DNA from: Blattamonas nauphoetae
Lineage: Eukaryota > Preaxostyla > Oxymonadida
Length of the DNA stretch: 64,000 nucleotides
Direction: 5' to 3'
Assembly (NCBI GenBank): GCA_033064195.1
Contig: JARBJD010000033.1
Coordinates: 333,128-397,127 of the forward strand
The translations under genes were made by a program, and so were the position numbers. The notes under the pieces were generated by a model. The model saw only the letters and a list, made by a program, of their open reading frames with translations. It did not search any database and was not told the DNA's origin. Shown here one piece after another: positions 22,701 to 33,251 of this stretch. The first letter of the stretch is position 1, and each line of letters starts with the position of its first letter.

Positions 22701-25700
22701 GAAACCCATCTCAGCCATCTCATCGAAAGCAGTTGGAAGCCACGTGCTGGTTGATGTCTCAGCGCTTCCATGCTCGTCCCTCTCCGGAAAAGTCGAGGTT
22801 GTTGGAGATGGGGAGGCAATCGTGATCTGCAGTGCATTGACAGAAACAGTTGGATTCATCTCAACGAAGGATCTGTCAGTGAAATCAACAGACAACACAA
22901 AACAGGTTCTCTCCATTGCCACTTCTGCCTCGTTCACCACACAGGACTCGTCGCTCTCCTTCACTGACCTGACCTTTGTTCCTCTCCCCCTGAGCTCATC
23001 CGAAAACGCAGAAACATTGGAGAGAGGCGATTCTCTCTTCGTTGTGGAATCTGGCTCGATTGAACTCGCAGAGTGCTCACTCTCATCGTTTGTCCTCGCC
23101 AATCAACCACTGATAACTTACACGTCTGGCTTGCTCTCTCTGGAATCATGCGAGATCTCGTCCATCACTCGCTCAACAGGAAATGGGACAGTTTTGGAGA
23201 TCGCGATGAAAGCAAGCCATTCAATCTCGTTGAACGATGTTACCTTCTCGTCGATGACATCATCGAAAGAATCCGCGCTTCTCGCCTTTACTTTCCCAAC
23301 TCTCGAAAAATCCGAACCTGCTCCACACTTTGACTTCACTCTGACCAATCTCCACTTCGTCGAGATGAACAAGAATGCAGACGAAGAGTCGTGTTTTGTC
23401 TCTTTCGTTGGATCCAGACTCGGAGACTGGATTTCTGAAGGCGATTCTCGATTCGCTGGCTCGTACTCCAAAACAACTCCGCTGAACCATTTGTGGAGTT
23501 TTGACGTGTTCCACCAACTCCCAGCCTCGCTCTTGTTCTACCTGCTTCCGTCTGAAGGCCCAGTCGGAGTGTCCGTGTCTGGCTTCAGCATCCCGAATTG
23601 CGGGTCGAACAGTGTTTGGTGCCCAACCATCTCGCAGTCTCTTGGTCGCCTCACCCCTCAGAAGACGAACAGGATTGTTGTGGTTGACGAGATTGATCTC
23701 TCGACGACTATTTCGCTTCCGAATGACGTCATCTTCTCAGGGAACAATTCCAAAGCGCTCTGCACATGTGTTGTTGGTGAAGTTGGATCGTTCGAAACGA
23801 CTGGTGTCAACGTCGTGTCCATCACCGTTCTCGACCTCTCGCTCCCTCTCTCTCAGTCTGCTGACGCTGTGATTGTCCATTCATCAGACAAACTGACGCT
23901 ATCCCACCTTCGCGTCTCTTCGAATGGGAAGTCGTCGGCAGTTTTCCTCCGAATGACGACGGGAACAACAGAAATGACGAACATCGAGATTCACTCGAGC
24001 ATGGAGCAACACTCCGTCTTCTTCTCGATTCTGGGAGGGTCAGTGAACATGTCAATCCTCACAATCGAAACAGCAATTCCCGAAAATGGAACGATTGTGA
24101 AGATGGAAGGAGGAAATCTGACTTTGACCGGAATGACGCTCTCGACCACAGAACAGATCGAAAGACAGCTGTTCTCCATCGCCCACTCGCGTTTCACTCT
24201 CTCCGACGTGAAGATCACGAACCACAACTTCAGCTGTCCCCTCTTCACGTTTTCGGATTTCGGGGAAAGCACAATCCACAACATGAATGTCACGGGCTGT
24301 TCAGGATCGACGCTCCTCACAGCCAAAGACGGGGACGAGCTCACCCTTCGATTCTCGGAATTCTCTTCAATCTCTCCATCGACACAATTCAACGAAGCCG
24401 AGGCCTCAGACTTGTGTTGATGGGAGACGAGCCTGATTGAGATCGAAGGCACTCCGACCTCACTCTCTCATGCTGATCTGACACACATCCCACAAGGAGC
24501 CTTCTCGATCTCCGACGCTCCTCTCACCCTCACCACTTGCACATTCAGTGGGAATACTCCATCCAACGAGCAATGGCCTTCTCTTCGCAGAAATATCAAG
24601 TGCTCGGATGGCAGCATCACAATCACGGGAAGTGGAGGGGGTGATGGACACACCTCGCCACACCATTGGATCTGGACAGACGAATGCCCTGTCACGAAGG
24701 ACGATGGCACTCTCCATGCCACACTCTTCGTCCCCACTCTTGTCGCGAACAAGTCGACGAGCACGCTGGACAAGAAACTGAAAGAGTATTCGGTGAATGT
24801 GGTTGGGACGACGATGATTCCCTGCGGACTGAAGTTGGAAGTGTTTGAACACAGTCCGGCCAAATCGAACGAAGGACACCCAATCGAATTCGAGATCTCG
24901 TCTCTCAAACCGTCGAAATGGACAGAAACCGAACTGTCGTTCGTCCTCCCCCAATCCTCTCTGATCGCGTTGAACGAGAAATTGGATCATCGCTGCCGTC
25001 TTGTCTACGGAGATGGCCAAGTCACTGATTCCTTCTCACTCAACGGAAAGGGGAAGGGAAACATGTCACAGGCTGGAGTGATCACATCGATCGTCGTTCC
25101 GATTGTCGTCGTCATCCTCGTCGCTCTGATCCTCATCATCGTCGTCGCTGTTCTCTGCCGTCGCCGAAAGCAGAAGGAGAAGGCCGCTGAGAGAGGCAAT
25201 CAAGAACTGGACACGACAGATGCCGTTGATGTGATGAAAGACGAGGGCGACGTTCAAGACAGCACAATCAAGCCGATCTTCGGGTCGGCCACTGGTCATC
25301 TGCACAACCACTCGCTTCTGATGGTGAGCAACGACAAAGAACAGGAACAACAATCGCAAGTGCTGGATGCCACTGCACTCGTTCCTTTCAAGCCAGTTGA
25401 AGTGATGATGTGTTCGGGAGAGTTCCCAATTGTGACTGTCGACCCTCGAAACACACTCTTCCATCGTCTTCATGTTGAGAAGCAGCAGGATCTGTCGAAA
25501 AGGGAGATTGGAGTCCAACTCGTGAATGGGTTGACGCAGCTGATCAAAGAATATCCGCAAAGTGACTTCATCACTCGATTCTCTCCGCATTGGATCCTGC
25601 TGGACTTCAACCAGAATGTGTCTCTCCGAATCGGGAACAATCCAAACACACTCGCTTCTGCGGAAGGCCAGTCAAAAGCGAACTCGACGAAGAACGGAGA

Positions 25701-26100
25701 AGATCGTCGCTGGAACGCGCCCGAGCAGGAGACGAAGGAGGGCGAGAACGAGAACACGAAGGAGGAAGTGGCATATGACACAAACAAAGCGTTGGTTTTT
25801 CGGCTCGGCCTTGTGTTGTGGGAACTGGAGACTGGTCTTGTGCCATTCGGGGAGCTGGATGCAGTGAATGCCTCTCGACAGATCAAAGCGGGAGTGATGC
25901 CTCTGATCCACAACTGGGAGGACGAATCGTTGGCGGATCTTGTTCGAGAATGCCTTTCTCACTCCCCCAACAATCGGCCATCGCTGTCGGACGTGAAATC
26001 TCGTCTGACACTTCTGAACTCCCACCAACCATTTGATCAGCCAGGACATGTTCTCCCAGAACAAGCACCGATCGCTGTGTCTGGTCAAAACTCGAGCTAA
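16759..26100 (+). CDS. Giant beta-helix receptor-like membrane protein with pseudokinase tail, one in-frame TGA
   Basis: The start at 16,759 is preferred over 16,579 because it begins a signal peptide (MIPIYLIALLTSIV). The reading frame runs 3,113 codons with a single stop, TGA at codon 2,554 (24,418-24,420). Residues ~30-2,700 are beta-strand-rich, Ser/Thr-rich repeats with recurrent C-x-F turns (SCSFxxC, KCxFT), typical of right-handed parallel beta-helix surface proteins. A membrane helix at ~2,773-2,799 is followed by CRRRK. The cytoplasmic tail carries a kinase-like fold without glycine loop, HRD or DFG. A degenerate SPHWILLD stands at the catalytic loop, then WNAPEQ, LGLVLWELETG and NRPSLSDVKSRL. 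It is therefore a pseudokinase. No intron is needed. The TGA falls inside a C-x-W motif that reads CSW in the copy at 50.1 kb, so a nonsense mutation is likely. Ligand is unknown. Confidence 0.85.
24418..24420 (+). other. In-frame TGA interrupting the receptor-like gene
   Basis: The 559 codons after this stop are open, in the same frame, and encode the end of the ectodomain, the membrane helix and the pseudokinase. The related broken gene at 50.1 kb has Ser at this place (CSW against C-stop-W), which one base change (TCA to TGA) would explain. No splice pair with the GTAT-type donors seen in this window removes it. Confidence 0.85.
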
Positions 26101-27026
26101 ATAAGACATCCTCACATGACAAATCAAACGCAGCTTGGAAGTCTGAGGATACCTCCCACAACACTCCTCTCGCTGGTTCCAACAGACCCTCTTCCAGCGA
26201 CTTCAAACATCACCCATCTCATCAGATCTTCATTGTCACGTCACTCCGCACTTCACAACAGGAACATCTCTGAAACTGTGTGGTCGTCCTGACTGCACTT
26301 CCTGTGACACACATCCCATCTTTCGCACCTCACCTGACTGACCTCACTCAACTATGTCTCCTTCTTTCCCCTCCCTCACACTTCTTGCTTCTGCAGTGTT
26401 TTGCTGCCCTCTCTTCTTTTTGTCTCTTTTGTGTTCTCTTTGATTGTGTCTTCACTTCCTGTCATGCAGTCATCACTCGCTTCGTCTTTTTGACTGAGAT
26501 GAGTGATTCATCTTCTGCTTGCGATTGTTTGTCTCCAGAATCACTTCAGAACTCACTCCACCAACCGTTTCTGGCTTTCTTCACTTCGTCACATCATCTT
26601 CCATTGATTGATGAGTATTTCTGAAGAAACTTTTGGAGGACACAGAACAAATTAAGTTGACTCAGTGTATGTGGACATGAATCTGCCGAAAACCACTCTG
26701 ATTCGAACTGTATCACAGTTTGTTCAGAGTTTGAGGCATTCCAGTTTTGGATCGATCGAACCATTCTTCGTGTTTTCATTCTGTCAGATGATCCTTCCAG
26801 TTCTATTTATCGTTTATCTTCTCTATGTCGAAGCCACGTTCACGGAACGGATGATTCTGCCACTATCTCTCCGGACGGTCTTTTTTCATTCATAGTAGCG
26901 TCAATAAAGCACGAAAATCAATAATTCACGATCTTCAAGGTGGACAATATTACCGTCCGTGCGATGATTTTCCTGAAGTGGTATAGCTATTTGACACTTT
27001 TCGACTCAAGAGAGGGGTTCAAAAAG
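26101..27026. other. No supported gene
   Basis: The 3' flank of the receptor-like gene. Short open frames exist on both strands but none resembles a family in the window or shows domain-like sequence. The region ends at a Tc1/mariner-type insertion. Confidence 0.5.
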
Positions 27027-27028
27027 TA

Positions 27029-27383
27029 CAGGGTGGCCCAGAAGTAGTCTAACCGTATGGGTCGATCACTTTTCTTCGATCTTGCGCAATTGACCCCAAT
27101 CGTCTTTCTCTTCTTTCCTATGCTTCAAAATTTCCCTTCTTTTCATTTCACAAGTGCTTCCTCGACTGTAGTCTCGATGGATCTCATGAAACGGGACTGA
27201 CTCCGTTTTTTGAACACTCCTTTCTTGAGCGGACAAGGATTGTTGATCAACGAAACAGTGGTGAAAAGAAAAGAAGTGAAATTAAGAAGCATTGTAGTGA
27301 GGAGAAAGACGATTGGTGTCAACGGAATTTGTTCGACGAGAAGTGATCGACCCATAGGGTTAGACTACTTCTGGGCCACCCTG
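27029..27383. mobile_element. Tc1/mariner-type MITE, 355 bp
   Basis: Inverted ends of about 100 bp, imperfect inside, begin CAGGGTGGCCCAGAAGTAGT on both sides. The flanking target dinucleotide TA is present at 27,027-27,028 and 27,384-27,385. There is no transposase. Terminal CAGGGTG with TA duplication is characteristic of the Tc1/mariner superfamily. Confidence 0.9.
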
Positions 27384-27599
27384 TATGGGATCACTTTTTT
27401 TGTCAACAAGTTGAAACTCGATTTAAGCTCACCTGAAGAGGAGAAAGTCACTTCAGAACACATTCCCACATGAATAACCCTCTCAAATCGAAAATCGACA
27501 ATCATACGAAGAATGGGTCAATCTTGATCAAAACAATCATCATTTCGTAGATCAAATGATCATACCTGCTATTGAAGTGGAGAGTGCTTTATCTCTCAT

Positions 27600-28847
27600 A
27601 CAGATATAGTCATTATTCTTACTATTTCCGCCAATCAGACACTTCTATCACATGGAGCTTCCATCTCACTTCACAACTCAAATTTTGACGCATCTACCAT
27701 TCCAACTGTCTTATCTCCTGTTCTCCACTCGAATCTTTTTCAGACAGAAGTGATCCAAAATTTCATGTCACTATTTTCTGCCCATCTGGTTTCTTCTCCG
27801 CCATCCTGCAAGTCCGGCCGCACAATTAATTGGACCATCTATACTCGATCTTATTCCACAAATCCACTTTATTTCAAGAACTTGATGATCAATTCGTCCA
27901 TTTTTCCTCGCACTGCAGAAATACCGGCATTGTCACGCAATCACAATCAATCACTGTGACTTGTTAATCGGGTTCTCTGATCTGCGCGGAGCTCACAAAG
28001 GAGAGTTTTCGAAAAGTAGTCATTCCAACCGGTCATTACGCAATCATCTCATCAGAAGCAGAACAATGTCGTCTCGTCAAAGATCTGAAGGTCGATCTTC
28101 ACGGAATGACCATAAATGTGAAATTCACGACGTTCACGCGATCAGTGAGGACAATCACCATGGAACTCACCTCTTTGCCCACCGCTCTGTGGAACCTTAG
28201 TGCGATGACAGCCGACAGGATGACAATCTCATCGCAAACTGCGAAGCGGTCTCCACATGCTCAACCCCTCCACATGCTCATAATCAATCCAAAATCAAAC
28301 TAAATTCTTTCTCAGATGTCTGCAGCATCGCCCAAACAACTGTGGATGTTCAGGGCAGCTAAGCATCGATTGCAGTGGAAATGGGGTGTGTGTGTGAACG
28401 AATCGGATCTTTCCTTGTCAACCAGGATGTCCTAATCGTCCCTTCGACTTTCACAAACGCACAAACCACATCGTCGATTCGACAGGATCGTTCACTTCAG
28501 TCGACGTTTTCACCCTCGATTGCTCCACCTTGTTCTCCACAACGCCTCTCGTCATCAACTTAATGGCCGATACATCGTCTCTCGACTTCACCGTTCGAGG
28601 GTGATCGGCACCCATCTCTCTCCGAAGGGATCCTCGCTCATCTACTGTGAGTTACCCTTGCTCCGGACCCTTCACGTGTCGAGTGTGGGAGCGCCACGGT
28701 TCGGATCATCTCGCTTGGTCCCGAATGCGGATGGCTGTGCGGAGTGTGTTGTTGAATCATGCGATCGAACCGTTGACCATGACGACACACTCACTCTGAC
28801 CTCGGCAGCCCTGTCGCCGTTTCTGTCTGTCTGTCGCTCCTGTTAGA
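27600..28847 (+). pseudogene. Decayed beta-helix surface-protein gene
   Basis: Beta-helix-like peptide stretches appear in all three plus frames, for example HNSNFDAST near 27,670, MINSSIFP near 27,890, and VDVFTLDCSTLFSTT then LMADTSSLDFTV near 28,500-28,600, with stops and frame changes between them. This matches the style of the large receptor-like gene but no continuous frame exists. No membrane segment or kinase tail was found. Confidence 0.45.
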
Positions 28848-29519
28848 CGAAAGGGGCTGAGATCTCTCCTGTCGGAGGGTCTGCAACCACTTTCAGGTCG
28901 CCCCGGACGCGGCTGACCTCATACTGCACATACACAAGTTTCAGTTGAATTCCCGTTCTATACACCGTCTGCGCTGCTTCTTCTTGTCTTCGACGCGCCA
29001 CTGCGCATCGCGAGCCTCCTTCAGAACGAGAGGGCTCAATCTGCCACCAAGAGCCCATTGTCTCGCCAACCATCATCTTCGTCGACAACGAAAGGCACAG
29101 GCCACAAGAAGGAATCCCACGAAAGCGAAGGATAAAGATGAACTGGAGGATCCCAACACCAAGGGTCACCGCATGCCTTGATCGTGAAGCTTGATCACGA
29201 ACTGTATCGAAAGTCGAAATCGCCGTCTGAAGCTCATCATCGAGAACACACCTTCGCCAAAGAGGGTTCAGATGGAAGCAACGACGCGGCAGTCATCGTC
29301 CGAACAGATTTCGATAGACTGAAAGTGTGACATCAACCATAACAATCACAGACATCACCAACGTTATTCACACCGGACGAACCTCAGATCCAACACGGAA
29401 GGAACAGTGGCGTCAAAACAACTACCTGCCAAGATATCAACCAACGAAGAGCGAAACTGGATCATCGACACCCTTCTTCGTCGCGTTTCCCATCCTACCC
29501 AACAACGACAAGATCAGAC

Positions 29520-29931
29520 ATGGCAGACTCGTCAAACCCGCTGATCGGCGACACGACAATCAAGCCGATGGAGACAGTGTTGTTCGAGATCTGCCCGGAA
29601 CATCAGAAAGTGAGGCTTCTGACGCCTCTGATGTCGTGTGCGGTGTTTCTGGCGTCGGATGCGTTTGGGAACTGCGTTGTGCAGCGAATGTTTGATAGCC
29701 TCCTCTCCTTCACTCACACCAGGATCATTCATGCCTCTATTCAACCCGCCGAGCCACGCGTGGAACATACAGATGCTGATGGAGAAGAACTCGCGCTAGT
29801 ACTTGCTCGGAATGATGAACAAGCCGCAGCTGGCGGGACTGATCTCAGACAGATTTGCGAACTATGTGTTCAAGCGAATGATTGAACGAGTGGAAGGGAA
29901 TGTGTTTGAGTTTGTGCTGGGAGGTAGTTGA
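29520..29931 (+). pseudogene. Pumilio-repeat (PUF)-like fragment
   Basis: Two PUF-like repeat cores lie in different frames. One reads ASDAFGNCVVQRMF (frame starting at 29,520) and one SDRFANYVFKRMIER (ending at a stop at 29,931). PUF repeats bind RNA bases through such helices and normally occur as eight in tandem; only two are visible here. The change of frame could be an unrecognised intron, but I see no good GT..AG pair, so I call it a decayed or frameshifted gene. It could alternatively be part of a spliced gene continuing downstream. Confidence 0.45.
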
Positions 29932-31975
29932 AGTCGATGCTGCATGGACGACATGTGAAGACGACGACTGAGAAGGTGCACCAAGAGAAGACAGGGCGAG
30001 AGAGGAAGGAGGCAGAGCAGGAGGAGCGTCTCTTCTGTCACTCCCTTCAGAATCAGCACGCATTCGCCGTTCTCGCCGAAGACACGGCTGGGACGAGTGG
30101 AAACCCGGAATGGAGATGACATAGAACGACGCGGGCACATCAAAAGAGACAAAAGTATCGGTCCTGCCCAAAATTCACTCATCGCAAGCTCCAATGCAAC
30201 CACCGTCACATCGCGAAGTGCCCTCTCCGTGCATCCCCAACCATGTCGCGACATTTCGATCAAAACACGAGTGCAGTTGTCTGCGCTGGTCGGTGTTGTG
30301 CGAGAGAGACAGAACGGGACAGGACACCCGTCGGCAGACACACAGAACGAGAACATCGTGTAGCTGATCATTCCAATCAGCTGGCAGCTCACATCAGTCA
30401 ATCTTGTGTCTCAACTGCACGACTATGTCTTCTCTGGCGAAGATCTGGACAAGACGAGGAGTATGTACCTGATCGACACGTCTCACTTCTCTACTTCCTG
30501 ATCTTCTATTCCAACACGACGATCGAGAAGGGAGCGAGTAGTCAAGATGCAGCTAGTTGTGGACGCTTCTTCACTACTCGCTCGCTTTCGTCCTCGCTAT
30601 CATCTCGGATCACGCTCCGTTTGTTGTCTCTTGATTTGTCTTTCTGATTTGTTCTGATTACTTTCTTCACCTTGATTGCATTCATTTCGTTGTTCGTATC
30701 TTCTCTCGTTTCGTTCAGGGTGAAGACATCATCATCTCCAAATCACACAGACCAATCGCACAATGCACTCTCCCACCTCTGCTCTTCATATGTCACATCA
30801 CAAACAATCATCCCATCTCTTCTTTTACTCGCACTGTTCTGTCCCACCTCGCTTCCCGTTCCCATCCAACGGCACCTTCTCAACCTCCCCTCCAACTTCG
30901 ATCACATCCCAAAGCAGACCTCCGATTTCTTCACCATCTGAACCGACTGTATGCGCTCCTCTCGTCCTCTCATCACGTCCAACGCGACCAAGCTCTTGTC
31001 GCAGCTGCAGAAGATCAAGAAGGATTGCTTGGATTAGGCGTTCTCGTCAATGATCTCGACCTCGAAGGTGTTCATTATTGTTCTGTCATTTTCTTGTTTG
31101 TATGCAGAACTGAGGGATCTTACGCTGGCCGAGGCTTTCCGCCCAACACTCACAACCACCATCGCCAATCAAATCAGAGATTCGCCGCAGATCTGGTACG
31201 GCTTCCGAGCAGGACTCAACGAGAAGTCCATCCACAGTCTGTCCACCACTCTCTCATCAACTACATTCATCTCTTTCTCTTGCACGCTTATCTTGTCATC
31301 TTAGTCTTCACTATCTCTTTATCTTCCGTCCATTTCTCTCCTCCAGTCTGCAAATACAGTCAATCCGACCATGTTAAATGCCGTCTGATTGTTGACGAGA
31401 AGACACTCGACTGTCTCGTCATCGAAGCCAAAGAATCAGGACACCTCGCCGAGCTGACAGGATAAGGTCTGCCTTCTTCTCTTCTCATTTGTGTCCTAGA
31501 CTCGTGTTCGGAATCGCTGTTCCATCTCAACAAGGTGGCACAGTGGAAGAGGAAGAATATCGGAGAGGACGACACACAGACGAAGGCGGCGAGGAAGAGG
31601 AAAGAGGCGAGGTTGTTGTATGTGAATGCGGATCTGATGGAACAAGTGGCGAACGGACATATCTCGAAGTCAATCATCATGAGCGACGAGAGCAACAGTT
31701 TGTTCATTTCCTTCCTTTCTTCTCCTCTCTCTCCCATCCTTTCTCTTCATCCCCCTCCCCTTTCTATCATTTTCCTCCCCTCTCTTCCTTTTCAGCTGTT
31801 TAGGACGACGCCGTGCAACGTCAGATCTTCCTCGATCTGAATGCCGCTGTGTCCAACGCTGGCCAGCACACAAAGATCTTCCGAACGTGCTACTCCTTCG
31901 ACCAGAACAGTCACTCCGCTATGGCTGACCGGAAGGACACCACAGACGAGCCACAAGTGAAGGGGAGAGGTGAAT
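29932..31975 (+). other. Possible exons of an unrecognised gene
   Basis: Several protein-like stretches lie on the plus strand in different frames, separated by pyrimidine-rich AG ends typical of introns in this window. About 31,108-31,255 follows a TGCAG and contains LRDLTLAEAFRP. About 31,376-31,464 contains DEKTLDCLVIEAKE. About 31,530-31,690 contains KAARKRKEARLLYV. About 31,802-31,975 ends GRGE-stop. I do not recognise the family and cannot join the parts reliably. Decay rather than splicing is possible. Confidence 0.3.
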
Positions 31976-32580
31976 GACGATCAATCCCATTTCATCGCTT
32001 GTTCGATCCATTCTCTAAACATCTCAAATTTTCTTTCAATTCCTGTTTTATGTTATTATTATCAAAAACAACTCATAGAATTTATAATTAAAGGAGAAAT
32101 GGACATAATTCGTTCTGATCAGCCCTTTGTACATAAAAAGGCACCTTCTCCTCAGATCTTTGACCTCTATATCTCGAAACAGCCCAGCCCTGTCCTTAGA
32201 ATGTCCTCACCTGTCATTTCCTCAAAGATCGTGAATTATTGACATGGCGTGGATTATTGACACTACTATCAATACAGTTGTTGGACAATTTTGATAATTT
32301 GGAAACTTTGTTGATCCCTTGCGCGTTCTGAAGCCGATTGATGTCCACTCTCAACAGCAACTTCCCTCCACAAAACGGAGTACTCCCATCTCCTTCGTTC
32401 TTCTCCATCTCGTCATCAGCACGCTCTATCCCAAAAACATCTGATTGAGGGATCAATTCGGTAGGTCTGACAGTCCAACACATATTCCGGCGTGGGATCA
32501 ACAGCTGATGGTCTGTCGTTCTCACAGAGAACTCTCAACATCGCGACGAATGGAAGGGTCGTACTGTGACATGACATGAT

Positions 32581-33096
32581 TTGGAGCTGGAGGAAAGGTT
32601 CGTATTTTTTTCGTCATCTTTCCGGCATTTTCCAATTTCCCAAAATTGTCCAACAATTGTAGAAGCTCACAACCAGACTGAGAATGAACAAGCCTTCGTG
32701 CCCCAAATAGGCCTGAACCGTGGAACATATCATTCGAATGCGTATATTCTGGACTCAGTTTCCCTTTCCATGTCTGGATCAGGCACATTAATCTGCCATA
32801 CGTCGTCATTGACCAACGCTGAAACAGCGAATGAACTCACCCAGGACAACCACCCGAAACGAAATGAAATCTCAACACCATTCATGTTCGTATTCTCAAA
32901 TTCCACAATATCGATATTTCGAATCTCCCTCGATTGTGGGTGGCCAGACACAAGTGTCGGAAGAATCTCGTCATCAAGATTGACGATCAAAAGATGCCCC
33001 ATCATCTCAAACCCCGAGTCATCTCCATTTGTGATCACCAACGGATATGACGACTTTGGAAGCTCGATTTTCTTTGTTGATTGTTCTCTTATGTGA
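32581..33096 (+). pseudogene. Beta-helix surface-protein fragment
   Basis: A 171-codon open frame with strand-turn composition (FMFVFSNSTISIF, SSSRLTIKRCPII, SPFVITNG, IFFVDCSLM) of the same kind as the ectodomain at 17-24 kb. It has no signal peptide, membrane segment or tail, and the surroundings contain no continuation. It is probably a remnant of a larger gene. A short true gene cannot be excluded. Confidence 0.5.
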
Positions 33097-33158
33097 AACG
33101 AGAGAAAATGAAGAGAGACTGTGGTGAAGAAATGAATCTGAAAAAAGCTGAGATGCGG

Positions 33159-33251
33159 TTATTCTTCGTCCATCTGAATCTCGATCCTTGCCCCGCTCAA
33201 CTGAGGCTCTTCCACGATAGCGACTGATTCAATCGAAATCGCATCTTTCAC
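33159..33251 (-). pseudogene. Untranslated C-terminal remnant of gene D
   Basis: After the TAA of gene D the same frame stays open for 30 codons. It encodes DAISIESVAIVEE and ARIEIQMD, which align with the last strands of A and C (DSVEIVSSEV, SVEVKMD). This shows the TAA is a premature stop rather than the ancestral end. Confidence 0.7.

Noticed and set aside
24418-24420. Selenocysteine or reassigned TGA
   Set aside because: TGA ends many genes here (A, C, ATPase), the related copy has Ser at the site, and no selenoprotein context is apparent.
23822-25913. Long minus-strand frames within the receptor-like gene
   Set aside because: Shadows of a strongly supported plus-strand coding frame.
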